Assembly (NCBI RefSeq): GCF_009826935.1
Contig: NZ_WUMN01000002.1
Span: 620,001-684,000 of the forward strand
Direction of reading: 5' to 3'
From: Flavobacterium sp. Sd200
Lineage (GTDB): Bacteria; Bacteroidota; Bacteroidia; Flavobacteriales; Flavobacteriaceae
DNA: 64,000 bases
The notes under the pieces were generated by a model. It was given only the letters and a program-made list of their open reading frames with translations, did no database searches and was not told the origin of the DNA. Made by a program: the position numbers and the translations under genes. Below, piece after piece: positions 1 through 8,731 of the stretch. Positions within the stretch are counted from its first letter, which is position 1. Every line of letters begins with the position of its first letter.

Positions 1-1
1 C

Positions 2-655
2 TTTATAGACGATACTATTTATGCCGGAATTGCCAATATAGAGTCGTCTTACTTTGAATATAAAGGCAAAAAAATATATGCTTTCCCTTTCAAACAAAAC
101 GAGAACGACAAGAAAGCCTCGTTTTATGACGAAGAGGGTAAGGTACTGAAAAACATGTTCCTTAAGGCACCGCTCAAATTTAGCCATATTACCTCAAGGT
201 TTTCGCCTAAGCGTTTCCACCCTGTACAAATGCGCTGGAAAGCCCATAACGGTACTGATTATGCCGCTCCGCACGGAACCCCAATCATGACCACGGCAAG
301 CGGTGTAGTAGAGCGCACCGGATATACATCGGGGAACGGAAATTTTGTTAAAGTAAAACACAACCGCACCTACTCTACCCAATACCTGCACATGAGCAAG
401 ATTTTGGTAAGACAGGGTCAGCGTGTATCGCAGGGCGATGTTATTGGCCGTGTAGGAAGTACAGGTCTTGCAACCGGCCCACATGTGTGCTATCGTTTCT
501 GGAAAAACGGTGTGCAGGTGGATGCCCTCAGGCAAAAACTGCCAAATTCTGAACCTATGGACGCTAAGCATAAGCCAAGGTTTATTGCCTACATGACCCC
601 TTTAAAAAAAGAGCTCGACAGTATATCTAACATAAAATTTAACCCCAAAAACTAA
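2..655 (+). CDS. M23 family metallopeptidase, 5' end cut by the window edge
   Basis: The frame is open from base 2, so the N-terminus lies outside; about 217 C-terminal residues are visible. They form a LytM/lysostaphin-type M23 domain, normally a periplasmic zinc endopeptidase that cuts peptidoglycan cross-links. Seen motifs: H-x3-D as HNGTDYAAP, the YLHMS histidine, and a final [12 protein letters not shown] block. In most M23 enzymes the last block is GPHLHYE, whose second His is the third zinc ligand; here that position is Cys. I believe this Cys form recurs in Bacteroidota M23 proteins, so it may still bind zinc, but activity is inferred. pgi starts five bases after the stop, so the two are probably co-transcribed. 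Confidence 0.85.
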   Translation, partial: FIDDTIYAGIANIESSYFEYKGKKIYAFPFKQNENDKKASFYDEEGKVLKNMFLKAPLKFSHITSRFSPKRFHPVQMRWKAHNGTDYAAPHGTPIMTTASGVVERTGYTSGNGNFVKVKHNRTYSTQYLHMSKILVRQGQRVSQGDVIGRVGSTGLATGPHVCYRFWKNGVQVDALRQKLPNSEPMDAKHKPRFIAYMTPLKKELDSISNIKFNPKN

Positions 656-660
656 GACCA

Positions 661-2304
661 ATGGCATTACAAAACACAAACCCCACAGCTACTGCCGCAT
701 GGCAGGCACTGAGTGACCATTTTGCCGAAATGCAGCATGCCTCTATGCAGGAAATGTTTGCTGCCGACTCTCAAAGAGCACAGAAATTCCATATTAAATG
801 GAACGATTTTCTTGTAGACTATTCTAAGAACATTATCAACGCACAAACTTTAGAGCTGTTACAAAACCTTGCTAAGGATGTAGACCTTAAAGGGGCTATA
901 GACAGCTATTTTGGTGGCGATACCATAAACCGTACTGAAGGCCGCGCTGTGCTACACACGGCTTTACGCGCTCCTGAAAGCGCTAACGTGCTTGTAGACG
1001 GCGTTAATGTATTGCCGGAAGTTTATGCTGTTAAAAACAAAATAAAAGCCTTTACGGAAGAAATTATAGGCGGTGCTAAAACCGGCTATACAGGCAAACC
1101 GTTTACTACTGTAGTCAATATAGGTATTGGCGGAAGCGACCTTGGCCCTAACATGGTGGTTGAAGCCCTGAAACATTATAAAAACCACCTTGAGGTTAAA
1201 TTTATAAGCAATGTAGACGGAGACCATGTTGTAGAAAGCCTTAAAGGTCTTGACCCTGAAACTACGCTGTTTGTAATTGCATCAAAAACTTTCACAACAC
1301 AGGAAACCCTTACCAATGCAGAAACTGCCCGTGAGTGGTTCTTAAAGACCGCTACACAGGCCGATGTTGCCAAACACTTTGTGGCCGTTTCTACAAATAT
1401 TAAAAAAGTAACCGAGTTTGGTATAGATGAGGCTAACATTTTCCCAATGTGGGATTGGGTTGGCGGACGTTTTTCTTTATGGAGTGCCGTTGGTTTATCT
1501 ATAGCACTTGCTGTAGGATTCGACAACTTTGATGCGCTGTTAGAGGGTGCCAACGAAATGGATGTTCATTTTAAAGACACTCCGTTTGAGCAAAACCTTC
1601 CGGTAGTGCTTGCATTGCTTAGCGTGTGGTACAACAACTTTTTTGGCGCCGAGAGCGAAGCCCTTATACCTTACACCCAATACCTGTCTAAGCTTGCACC
1701 TTATTTGCAACAGGGCATTATGGAGAGCAACGGTAAAAGCATAGGCCGCGATGGTAAACCTGTAAACTATCAAACGGGTACTATTATTTGGGGAGAGCCA
1801 GGCACTAACTCGCAACACGCATTCTTCCAGCTAATACACCAGGGAACAAAACTTATCCCAACCGATTTTATTGGTTTTGTACAACCGCTGTATGGCAATC
1901 AGGACCACCACAATAAACTGATGTCTAACTTTTTTGCACAAACCGAAGCCCTTCTTAACGGCAAGACCGAAGCTGTGGTTCGCGCTGAGTTCGAAAAAGC
2001 AGGCATAGCACAGGATAAGGCCGATTACCTTACTCCGTTTAAAGTATTTACAGGCAACAAACCTACAAATACATTGCTTATTAAAAAGCTTACGCCAAAA
2101 ACCCTTGGCTCACTTGTAGCTTTATATGAGCACAAGATATTTGTACAGGGTGTTATATGGAACATTTTTAGCTACGATCAGTGGGGTGTAGAACTTGGCA
2201 AGCAACTGGCCAACTCTATACTTGACGAAATTGTGAGCGGAGAGGTTAAACAACACGACAGCAGCACTACTTTCCTTGTAAAAGAGTTTCTTAGTCAAAA
2301 ATAG
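661..2304 (+). CDS. pgi: glucose-6-phosphate isomerase
   Basis: Interconverts glucose 6-phosphate and fructose 6-phosphate in cytosolic glycolysis and gluconeogenesis. The 547-residue length is normal for the long bacterial form. Diagnostic segments: the sugar-phosphate loop GGSDLGP (157-163), SKTFTTQET, the family signature [17 protein letters not shown], and [14 protein letters not shown] followed by the C-terminal lysine region (AlaAsnSerIle context). The ATG at 661 follows the M23 gene by five bases, suggesting a shared transcript. A good hairpin terminator lies about 50 bases after the stop. Nothing is unusual in the sequence. Confidence 0.98.
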   Translation: MALQNTNPTATAAWQALSDHFAEMQHASMQEMFAADSQRAQKFHIKWNDFLVDYSKNIINAQTLELLQNLAKDVDLKGAIDSYFGGDTINRTEGRAVLHTALRAPESANVLVDGVNVLPEVYAVKNKIKAFTEEIIGGAKTGYTGKPFTTVVNIGIGGSDLGPNMVVEALKHYKNHLEVKFISNVDGDHVVESLKGLDPETTLFVIASKTFTTQETLTNAETAREWFLKTATQADVAKHFVAVSTNIKKVTEFGIDEANIFPMWDWVGGRFSLWSAVGLSIALAVGFDNFDALLEGANEMDVHFKDTPFEQNLPVVLALLSVWYNNFFGAESEALIPYTQYLSKLAPYLQQGIMESNGKSIGRDGKPVNYQTGTIIWGEPGTNSQHAFFQLIHQGTKLIPTDFIGFVQPLYGNQDHHNKLMSNFFAQTEALLNGKTEAVVRAEFEKAGIAQDKADYLTPFKVFTGNKPTNTLLIKKLTPKTLGSLVALYEHKIFVQGVIWNIFSYDQWGVELGKQLANSILDEIVSGEVKQHDSSTTFLVKEFLSQK

Positions 2305-2354
2305 TTTTGAGTTAGCAGTTATTGGTTGATAGCTGACAATCAAGTTACAAATAC

Positions 2355-2388
2355 AAACCCCAAAGTTTAAACGCTTTGGGGTTTTGCT
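2355..2388 (+). terminator. intrinsic terminator after pgi
   Basis: Perfect 11-bp stem AAACCCCAAAG / CTTTGGGGTTT (2355-2365 and 2374-2384) with an 8-base loop, followed by TTTTGCTTTT. Confidence 0.85.
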
Positions 2389-2491
2389 TTTAATTACTCT
2401 GTGTCGTATTTCTTTTGTACCACAGCCTAATACTGATGTTTTTGTATATTTACACCAAACCAACAACTAGCAACTAACAACCAACAACAAA

Positions 2492-4168
2492 ATGAACCTG
2501 CTCCATATAAACCATGTAACACTTTCGGCACGAAAAGAAGGCCAGTGGGTACCTATTGTAAAAGACAGCTCATTTGTGCTGCACCAAAACGAGATATTGG
2601 GCATAGTAGGAGAATCAGGTTCAGGTAAATCGGTTACGTCACTGGCGGTGATGGGACTGCTGCCCAAAGGCATTTTAGAGATTACCAATGGTACGATAGA
2701 ATTTGAAGGTAAAAATATATCGGCTCTAAGCCAAAAAGAACTGCGCAGCCTGCGTGGTAATGATATCGCCATGATATTCCAGGAGCCAATGAGCTCGCTC
2801 AACCCGTCGCTTAAATGCGGATTTCAGGTTGCTGAGATTTTAAAAGAACACACACAACTATCTGATAAAGATATTAAAGCAACCGTGCTGGCGTTGTTTG
2901 ACAAAGTAAAGCTGCCCAATCCCGAAAAGATATTTGAACGCTATCCGCACGAAATATCGGGTGGGCAAAAGCAGCGCGTAATGATAGCCATGGCTATTGC
3001 CTGCAAACCTAAAATACTTATTGCCGATGAGCCTACCACCGCGTTAGACGTTACCGTGCAAAAAGAAATTATCCTGCTGCTTAAAGAACTGCAACAGGAA
3101 ACAGGCATGAGCATTATTTTTATAAGTCACGACCTTTCACTTGTAGCCGATATTGCCAACCGTGTACTGGTTATGTATCGTGGTGAAATTGTAGAGCAGG
3201 GCAATGCACAGGACATTTTTACAAACCCAACACATACATATACTAAAGCATTGATAAACTCACGCCCATCGCTCGATGTGCGTTTGGAACGCCTGCCCAC
3301 TATACAGGATTATCTTGCCGGAACCGTAAATTCTACCGAAATAACCCCACAACAGCGCGAACAAAAACATAAAGAACTGTACAGTCAGCCTGCTTTGTTA
3401 GAAGTAATTAATGTAGAAAAAGAGTATGTATCGTCTGCCGGACTGTTTGGTAAAAATGTAAGCTTTAAGGCTGTCAACGATGTAAGCTTTAAACTATATG
3501 AGGGCGAAACTCTTGGCCTTGTGGGCGAATCGGGTTGTGGCAAGTCAACTCTTGGCAATGCTATATTGCAACTGGACAAAGCCACTGCCGGTAAAATTTT
3601 ATACCGTGGCAAAGATCTTACAAAACTATCGGTAAAAGAGATACGCGAACTGCGCAAAGAAATACAGATCATTTTTCAGGATCCCTATTCATCGCTCAAT
3701 CCGCGCATAACGGTGGGCAAAGCTATTATGGAACCCATGCAGGTGCATAAACTGTATGCCAACGATAAAGAAAGGCGCGCCAAAACCATAGAGATACTAA
3801 ACCGCGTTGGTTTGGGCGAAGAGCATTTTAACCGCTATCCGCACGAATTTAGCGGTGGGCAAAGGCAGCGCATTGGCATTGCCCGAACCATTGCGTTACA
3901 GCCTAAACTTATTGTTTGCGACGAGTCGGTTTCTGCATTAGATATTTCGGTACAGGCACAGGTGCTTAATTTGCTCAATGAGCTTAAAGAGAACTTTGGG
4001 TTTACTTATATATTTATTTCGCACGACCTTGCCGTGGTTAAATACATGAGCGACCAGGTGCTCGTAATGAATAAAGGTAAAATTGAAGAAATAAACGAGG
4101 CCGATGCCCTCTATGCCCATCCGCAAAAAGAATATACCAAGAAGCTTATCGCTGCGATACCGCATTAA
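2492..4168 (+). CDS. ABC transporter, two fused ATP-binding domains (oligopeptide/dipeptide type)
   Basis: 558 residues holding two complete nucleotide-binding domains, as in YejF/GsiA or a DppD-DppF fusion. First domain: Walker A GESGSGKS (40-47), signature ISGGQKQR, Walker [13 protein letters not shown]. Second domain: Walker A GESGCGKS (about 344-351), signature FSGGQRQR, Walker [13 protein letters not shown]. Each is followed by the oligopeptide-transporter C-terminal segment ([20 protein letters not shown]). It should energise peptide or nickel-type import, or export through permeases encoded elsewhere; no permease or binding protein is adjacent, so the substrate cannot be told. ATG at 2492 is preceded by a CAACTAACAAC-like repeat. 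Confidence 0.93.
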   Translation: MNLLHINHVTLSARKEGQWVPIVKDSSFVLHQNEILGIVGESGSGKSVTSLAVMGLLPKGILEITNGTIEFEGKNISALSQKELRSLRGNDIAMIFQEPMSSLNPSLKCGFQVAEILKEHTQLSDKDIKATVLALFDKVKLPNPEKIFERYPHEISGGQKQRVMIAMAIACKPKILIADEPTTALDVTVQKEIILLLKELQQETGMSIIFISHDLSLVADIANRVLVMYRGEIVEQGNAQDIFTNPTHTYTKALINSRPSLDVRLERLPTIQDYLAGTVNSTEITPQQREQKHKELYSQPALLEVINVEKEYVSSAGLFGKNVSFKAVNDVSFKLYEGETLGLVGESGCGKSTLGNAILQLDKATAGKILYRGKDLTKLSVKEIRELRKEIQIIFQDPYSSLNPRITVGKAIMEPMQVHKLYANDKERRAKTIEILNRVGLGEEHFNRYPHEFSGGQRQRIGIARTIALQPKLIVCDESVSALDISVQAQVLNLLNELKENFGFTYIFISHDLAVVKYMSDQVLVMNKGKIEEINEADALYAHPQKEYTKKLIAAIPH

Positions 4169-4303
4169 GGGTATTGGGTGTTGGGTAGCAGGTGTTAGGC
4201 GTTAGGTATTGCGAATTGAAAAAACAAACCCCGATAGTATTTTTAGGAAGTTTTAGCATGGTTAAAAACTCTTGAATCACAATAAGAGATAAAGTATATA
4301 TTT

Positions 4304-5242
4304 TTATGAGAATAGTTGTTTATACCTTCCATTGAGCAATTCGATATACTTTTCCTGCATGTCTTTTGATAAAAAGCTCTGCTCTATAAAAGCTATAAAC
4401 ACTGGCTGCAGCTTACTAAATCTTTTATAAATATGCTCCAGCGGCTTTTCCTGTATGTGTAACGCCCCTGCAAGTACATTAAAGTCATTTCGCTTCAGTT
4501 TGCTTTTTTTACCATTTATATTAAGGGCTGATTCTTCTTTATCATCAGGAATAACCAATGCCGTGTTTAGTAAATCATAAGCTGGTGAAAACTCATATTC
4601 ACCCAAAGCATTTTCTATTAGGCTATAGTTCTTCAGGTGCATATCAGCGTTACCGGTTAGATAACAAAACAACACTGTTTCAAATAAACGCTGCGCTTCA
4701 AAACCCTTATTAGTTGTGAAGTTATTGGCAAGCCTGCCAACCTTTTCAATAGAACCCCGATATTTATGCTCGGTAAGGTTTTCACTCAACTGGCAAAAAT
4801 CTTCAACGGCAATTTTTACTCCGTTCTCTCTGTCAAACCGTTTAGTGAGATAGGCCAGCTCACCCGAACTCAACCGGATCAAGGAATGTTTAGCCGTTCT
4901 GATTTTTGCCAGTTCTGCAAGGTGCATTGTCAAATCCTCGTTTTCCGGCAATTCCTTGTATTCAGACGATGGCGGTTTTAAGATATAATCGCCCTGCAAG
5001 CCAACGATAGTTAATCGCGATGATTCATTATTGCTTTTTTCTAAATTCAATGATAGTTTAGGCTGAACACCTGTTACAGCAACACTCTTTATAACAATTT
5101 GCTTTGCCAGCTCTTCTAACTGTTTTAAGTCAAAATCAATGATAGGCTGTTTTTTTGTACCAAACATCTTTTTGACACATGACGGATGAAAATCGGTTTC
5201 AATTCCATTTAATAACTGATAGCAGTATAAACACTTTTCCAT
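4304..5242 (-). CDS. hipT: HipT-like serine/threonine kinase toxin (HipA C-terminal type)
   Basis: 312 residues, the kinase core of HipA without the N-terminal subdomain, which is a separate gene just upstream. Seen: an N-terminal C4-x2-C7 ... H19-x2-C22 cluster that could bind zinc; Gly-rich loop AVTGVQPKLSL (55-65); ATP lysine in YILKPPS (K89); catalytic loop GNADMHLKN with D200; metal-binding D223 in SPAYDLLNT. HipA/HipT kinases phosphorylate aminoacyl-tRNA synthetases and stop translation; E. coli HipT targets TrpS. The Gly loop of E. coli HipT carries an S-x-S autophosphorylation pair; here the aligned residues read A-V-T, so control may differ. Starts two bases after hipS. The region looks AT-richer than its neighbours, which fits acquisition. 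Target unknown. Confidence 0.88.
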   Translation of the reverse strand: MEKCLYCYQLLNGIETDFHPSCVKKMFGTKKQPIIDFDLKQLEELAKQIVIKSVAVTGVQPKLSLNLEKSNNESSRLTIVGLQGDYILKPPSSEYKELPENEDLTMHLAELAKIRTAKHSLIRLSSGELAYLTKRFDRENGVKIAVEDFCQLSENLTEHKYRGSIEKVGRLANNFTTNKGFEAQRLFETVLFCYLTGNADMHLKNYSLIENALGEYEFSPAYDLLNTALVIPDDKEESALNINGKKSKLKRNDFNVLAGALHIQEKPLEHIYKRFSKLQPVFIAFIEQSFLSKDMQEKYIELLNGRYKQLFS

Positions 5243-5244
5243 TA

Positions 5245-5565
5245 TTAATTCTCTTTATGTAAAACAGAAACACAGCCAATACAATCTCTGCATAATGTGA
5301 GTAACAAACCAAACCTATCCCTTGCATTGATTTTCCAATTGCTTATTGCAATGTTTAATAGCCAGCCTTCGGGAATTAACCCATCAAAAAAGGGAAATAG
5401 AATTTTGCTCTCGTAGATTTTCACTTGTAGAGGTAATGTAAGACTTACAGGCTTTGAATTAATGTCTTTTAAGTAATCTTCATTATACTGAAATGTATAG
5501 CCATCATCATTTTCAGTGATAATACCTGCCAATGCATCTTTGTAAAAAACTTCTGCCTGTCTCAT
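5245..5565 (-). CDS. hipS: HipS-like small protein (HipA N-terminal subdomain as a separate protein)
   Basis: 106 residues matching only the N-terminal couple_hipA subdomain of HipA: an antiparallel sheet start (AEVFYKDALAGII), the conserved PVSLTLPL segment, and LFPFFDGLIPEGWLL near residues 57-71. In one-piece HipA this is fused to the kinase. In the HipBST system of enteropathogenic E. coli the separate HipS is the antitoxin that neutralises HipT. The ATG overlaps the hipB stop by four bases (ATGA) and the stop is two bases before hipT, so the three are translationally coupled. The free-standing length and clean stop argue for a true three-gene module rather than a broken hipA, though a nonsense-split hipA cannot be fully excluded. 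Confidence 0.85.
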   Translation of the reverse strand: MRQAEVFYKDALAGIITENDDGYTFQYNEDYLKDINSKPVSLTLPLQVKIYESKILFPFFDGLIPEGWLLNIAISNWKINARDRFGLLLTLCRDCIGCVSVLHKEN

Positions 5566-5768
5566 CCCTCATTTTTTTTTACAACTCCAATCTCGGAGCC
5601 GAATAAAGCCAAAACCTGATTTACCTTGTCTAAACGAACCGACTCTTTCCCTTGCTCCAATTCCCGAACAAAGCGAAGCCCTACCCCGGCACGTTCTGCC
5701 AACTCCGGTTGGGTTAGCTTAAGTTGTCTACGCTTCTCCTTTATGAAATCTGATAATAAAACACTCAT
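5562..5768 (-). CDS. hipB: HipB-like XRE-family DNA-binding antitoxin/repressor
   Basis: 68-residue Cro/C1-type helix-turn-helix protein. The HTH runs through LTQPELAERAGVGLRFVREL (about 18-37), followed by EQGKESVRLDKVNQVLALFG, the standard last helices of HipB. It should dimerise, bind the operator palindromes upstream and repress its own operon, possibly with HipS and HipT. In HipBST modules HipB boosts the HipS effect instead of being the main antitoxin. First gene of the operon; its ATG is three bases from the first operator, so bound HipB would also cover the ribosome-binding region. Its AAAGGG half-site could act as a rare Shine-Dalgarno sequence. Confidence 0.9.
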   Translation of the reverse strand: MSVLLSDFIKEKRRQLKLTQPELAERAGVGLRFVRELEQGKESVRLDKVNQVLALFGSEIGVVKKNEG

Positions 5769-5770
5769 AT

Positions 5771-5869
5771 TATACCCTTTAGGGTACTAAAGTAATAAAT
5801 TTTATTACATTATACCTCATCGGGTATAAAAAACAAAACATACAATAATTTTATACCCGACGAGGTGTA
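5771..5869 (-). promoter_or_regulatory. three-operator control region of the hip operon
   Basis: Three palindromes share the form TATACC-N6-GGTATA: 5771-5788 (TATACC, then GGTACT), 5811-5828 (perfect), and 5852-5869 (TATACC, then GGTGTA). Their starts are 40 and 41 bp apart, close to four helical turns, so bound dimers would lie on one face. On the minus strand a -7-like TATGTTTTG (5842 to 5834) sits between the second and third sites, placing the likely start of transcription in the second site and the -33 region in the third. E. coli HipB binds a related TATCC-N8-GGATA site. HipB as the binder is inferred from position. Confidence 0.75.
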
Positions 5870-5928
5870 AAGTTGCTTTTTATAACTTTCTGAATTGCTT
5901 TAAATAAGTATGGTAACCATATCTCATA

Positions 5929-5956
5929 AAAAAACCTCAGCGTTTGCTGAGGTTTT
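5929..5956 (-). terminator. terminator of the aldehyde dehydrogenase gene
   Basis: Perfect 11-bp stem AAAACCTCAGC / GCTGAGGTTTT (5931-5941, 5946-5956), loop GTTT. Read on the minus strand it ends in a run of T, so it stops leftward transcription before it reaches the hip operon. Confidence 0.85.
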
Positions 5957-6044
5957 GATAGTGCCTAAATACGAGGTAAAAATCAAAAGTTATGATTACT
6001 CCGTATTTTGCATTTATAACATTATGGCTTTTAGCCTTATTTCA

Positions 6045-7592
6045 TTACAGGTCAAAACGGATTCCCTGTGCCAATGGCAACTGTGAACCGTAGTTAATGG
6101 TGTTGGTTTGCCTGCGCATGTAAGCCCTCCAGGCATCGCTGCCACTTTCGCGACCGCCACCGGTTTCTTTTTCGCCACCAAAAGCCCCACCTATCTCAGC
6201 ACCCGATGTACCTATGTTTACATTGGCAATACCACAGTCAGATCCGGCTTGAGAAAGGAATAACTCCATCTCTCTCATACTGTTTGTAAATATCGAAGAC
6301 GATAAGCCTTGCGGAACACCGTTTTGCAGTTCTATTGCCTGCTCAATAGTACTGTATTTCATCAGATACAAAATAGGAGCAAACGTTTCGTGCTGCACTA
6401 TCTCATAATGGTTCTCTGCTTCTACAATACAAGGGGTAACATAGCAACCGCTTTCGTAGCCTTCGCCCTCAAGCACCTCGCCTCCGGTAACCACTTTGCC
6501 GCCTTCGGCCTGCGCTTTTTCTATAGCATTTAAAAAGCTCTGTACAGCCGTTTTGTCAATAAGCGGGCCAACATGGTTGTTGCTGTCTAAAGGGTTTCCT
6601 ATTTTTAACTGGGCGTAGGCACTTTTAAGTACCGATACTGTTTTATCGTACACACTTTCGTGAATTATAAGTCGGCGTGTTGTAGTGCAACGCTGTCCGG
6701 CAGTACCCACAGCACCAAATACGGCACCTACAAGCACCATAGAAATATCGGCATTTTCAGATACTATAATGGCATTATTACCACCAAGCTCTAATATGGT
6801 TTTACCAAAACGCTCTGCAACGGTTTTAGATACATGGCGACCTACGTTAGTAGAACCCGTAAACGATACTAATGGAATGCGTTTATCGTTATTTAGCAGT
6901 TCGTTGCAGGCTTCGCCTGTAACAAGGCTGCTAATGCCCTCTGGCAGGTTATTATTCTCCAGTACGGTTTTCAGTATGTTTTGGCAGGCTACAGCGCACA
7001 GCGGAGCCTTGCTGCTTGGTTTCCAAACACAAACATCGCCGCAAATAAGTGCCAGCATAGAGTTCCAGCTCCATACCGCTACCGGAAAATTAAAGGCAGA
7101 TATGATACCCACAATTCCAAGCGGATGCCATTGCTCATACATGCGGTGCAGGGGTCTTTCGCTATGCATGGTAAGGCCATACAACTGGCGTGAAAGCCCT
7201 ACGGCAAAATCGCATATATCGATCATTTCCTGAACCTCGCCAAGACCTTCCTGCAGGCTTTTGCCCATTTCATAAGACACCAGCTGACCCAGCGGCTCTT
7301 TATACTTGCGAAGCTCCTCGCCCATCTGACGAACAATTTCGCCACGCTTAGGCGCAGGCACAAGCCTCCATGTTTTAAAAGCTTCTTCAGCCTTAGCCAT
7401 TACGGTTTGATAGTCTTCAGGAGTAGAAGTTTTTACCTTTGCAATTAGCTGTCCGTCTACCGGAGAGAATGATGATATAACTTCGCCATCGGCAAAGCTA
7501 ACAGTTCCTGTAGATGTTCCGTTGTTAATTTCGGTTATGCCCAGTTGGGTTAAGGCTTTTTGTATTCCGAAGGTATCGGTTAGTGTTGCCAT
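6045..7592 (-). CDS. amaB: aldehyde dehydrogenase, ALDH7/antiquitin type (alpha-aminoadipic semialdehyde dehydrogenase)
   Basis: 515 residues of the NAD-dependent aldehyde dehydrogenase fold. Seen: [13 protein letters not shown], the active-site Glu in LELGGNNA, the nucleophile Cys in [12 protein letters not shown], and the ALDH7 tail block [17 protein letters not shown] near the C-terminus. ALDH7A1/AmaB enzymes oxidise alpha-aminoadipic semialdehyde (in equilibrium with piperideine-6-carboxylate) to alpha-aminoadipate in lysine catabolism, and also clear toxic aldehydes. No lysine-catabolic partner is adjacent, so the physiological substrate is inferred from the subfamily only. A good promoter lies upstream and a terminator downstream; it appears to be a single-gene unit. 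Confidence 0.92.
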   Translation of the reverse strand: MATLTDTFGIQKALTQLGITEINNGTSTGTVSFADGEVISSFSPVDGQLIAKVKTSTPEDYQTVMAKAEEAFKTWRLVPAPKRGEIVRQMGEELRKYKEPLGQLVSYEMGKSLQEGLGEVQEMIDICDFAVGLSRQLYGLTMHSERPLHRMYEQWHPLGIVGIISAFNFPVAVWSWNSMLALICGDVCVWKPSSKAPLCAVACQNILKTVLENNNLPEGISSLVTGEACNELLNNDKRIPLVSFTGSTNVGRHVSKTVAERFGKTILELGGNNAIIVSENADISMVLVGAVFGAVGTAGQRCTTTRRLIIHESVYDKTVSVLKSAYAQLKIGNPLDSNNHVGPLIDKTAVQSFLNAIEKAQAEGGKVVTGGEVLEGEGYESGCYVTPCIVEAENHYEIVQHETFAPILYLMKYSTIEQAIELQNGVPQGLSSSIFTNSMREMELFLSQAGSDCGIANVNIGTSGAEIGGAFGGEKETGGGRESGSDAWRAYMRRQTNTINYGSQLPLAQGIRFDL

Positions 7593-7626
7593 TTGTAACT
7601 TTTTTGTTGTTTGTTGTTATAAAACA

Positions 7627-7660
7627 CAAATGTAAAAAAAATTAGGAGGCTTTACACAAA
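7627..7660 (-). promoter_or_regulatory. predicted Bacteroidota promoter of the aldehyde dehydrogenase gene
   Basis: On the minus strand TTTG (7660-7657), 22 bp, TACATTTG (7634-7627), a full match to TAnnTTTG. Predicted start of transcription is about 25-30 bases before the ATG. Confidence 0.55.
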
Positions 7661-7795
7661 GGTTCACAAAGAAGACACAAAGCCTGTCAAAGGTTTTTTA
7701 ACTGATTTTAAAATAATTAACGATACTAATAAATTAGTTTCCGTCATATTGACAGATCTTAGTGAATCTCTGCGCCTTCTTCGCGAAACTTTGTG
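7655..7795. repeat. imperfect intergenic inverted repeat
   Basis: Arms 7655-7682 and 7768-7795 (28 bases each) pair at 22 of 28 positions; five of the six differences exchange T and C when the arms are compared on one strand. The arms are built from CTTTGTG/CTTCTTTGTG words, a type of degenerate intergenic repeat I associate with Flavobacterium genomes. It lies between two minus-strand genes and overlaps the -33 box of the dehydrogenase promoter. It may fold in RNA as a read-through barrier. Confidence 0.6.
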
Positions 7796-7838
7796 AAATA
7801 GTTTTTTTTGAAAACCATAACTACGACTCAAGGCTGGC

Positions 7839-8627
7839 TTATTTCAATTTTAAAAAGGTATCAGCTTCGCTGTAAGGTATCAGGATTTCTTTTTGCTGCT
7901 CAGCATAGGCGGCAATCTCGTAGGCATTATAATACAAAAGCAATCCATTCTCTTTAAAGAAAATGTTTTGTGGTAGCACAAATTTGTCACCTTCAAACAT
8001 TAGTCCGGTGGCATTGATGCTCTGCCCTTCGGGTATTTTGTATTTGGCCCTGAATTTCTTTTCTGCCAGGGCAGTAAAACCTTTTTCGTCTTTAAAAATA
8101 TCTTTATAGACCAGGCTTCTTCCGGTTTGCGCATTAAACAACAACGAGCGGTCGCCCTCATAGCCATGGGCACCTCCGGTAAACATGTAATTATTCAGTT
8201 TAATGTTTATAAGGCTGTCGGTTTTATAATCAACGGTAGCTTTAATTTTAGCCTCCCAACTCAGTGCCTCATCAGGAAACTCTTTAGCCAGCTCCTCATA
8301 CGATTTTATGAACGAATCCATAAGTTCGTCATAGCTTTTGGCGTTGGTTGGCTTTTCGCCAAAATATACAATACTTCTAACCGTCCTGAATATTTTGTTG
8401 TTAATAGTGTCGCTTGCCGCAGGACTACCACCTGTAGCTTCGGGTATGCTTATCGATACATACGTTCGGGGTTCTTTGCCGGGCAATGCTGTTTTTTTAC
8501 TGTATTCTTTAGGTTCAAAAGAAAGTGCTGCAACTTCAGAAGTTTCTGCTTCGGGAGTTCCTTCTTTTTCATTTTTACATGCACTTAATAAAAACAGCGC
8601 AAGGAGTAAGCCTGTAAAATATTTCAT
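7839..8627 (-). CDS. DUF3298/DUF4163 (RsiV/PdaC-like) lipoprotein
   Basis: 262 residues. The N-terminus is a lipoprotein signal (hydrophobic LLLALFLLSAC, lipid-modified Cys at about 17, then KNEKEG), so it is probably anchored in the periplasm or outer membrane. The mature part has an N-terminal DUF4163-like half and a C-terminal DUF3298 half with the block FTGGAHGYEGDRSLLFNAQTG (about 148-168) and KDIFKDEKGFTAL. These domains occur in Bacillus RsiV, where they bind lysozyme, and in PdaC deacetylases. No deacetylase motif was recognised here, so the role is open; envelope binding is plausible. No operon partner. Confidence 0.85.
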   Translation of the reverse strand: MKYFTGLLLALFLLSACKNEKEGTPEAETSEVAALSFEPKEYSKKTALPGKEPRTYVSISIPEATGGSPAASDTINNKIFRTVRSIVYFGEKPTNAKSYDELMDSFIKSYEELAKEFPDEALSWEAKIKATVDYKTDSLINIKLNNYMFTGGAHGYEGDRSLLFNAQTGRSLVYKDIFKDEKGFTALAEKKFRAKYKIPEGQSINATGLMFEGDKFVLPQNIFFKENGLLLYYNAYEIAAYAEQQKEILIPYSEADTFLKLK

Positions 8628-8665
8628 ATCGGCAAAGTGTTATTGTTATGCAAAAGGCAGGCGTA

Positions 8666-8699
8666 CTTGTTACGCAGCTGATCTATTTGTGTAAATTTG
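8666..8699 (+). promoter_or_regulatory. predicted promoter of the Cys/Met PLP enzyme gene
   Basis: CTTG (8666-8669), 22 bp, TAAATTTG (8692-8699), matching TAnnTTTG. Predicted transcription start is about 25 bases before the ATG at 8732. Confidence 0.5.
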
Positions 8700-8731
8700 C
8701 CTAAAATTTTACGACATCATACCATCTTTAT

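Noticed and set aside
5245..5250. hipS and hipT as a single hipA gene broken by a nonsense mutation
   Set aside because: hipT has its own ATG two bases after the hipS stop and an N-terminal Cys/His cluster of its own, which fits a native three-gene module; the alternative is kept as a refutation test.
6685..7233. 182-codon open frame antisense to the aldehyde dehydrogenase gene
   Set aside because: It mirrors the codon structure of a strong real gene, has no recognisable domain and no promoter.
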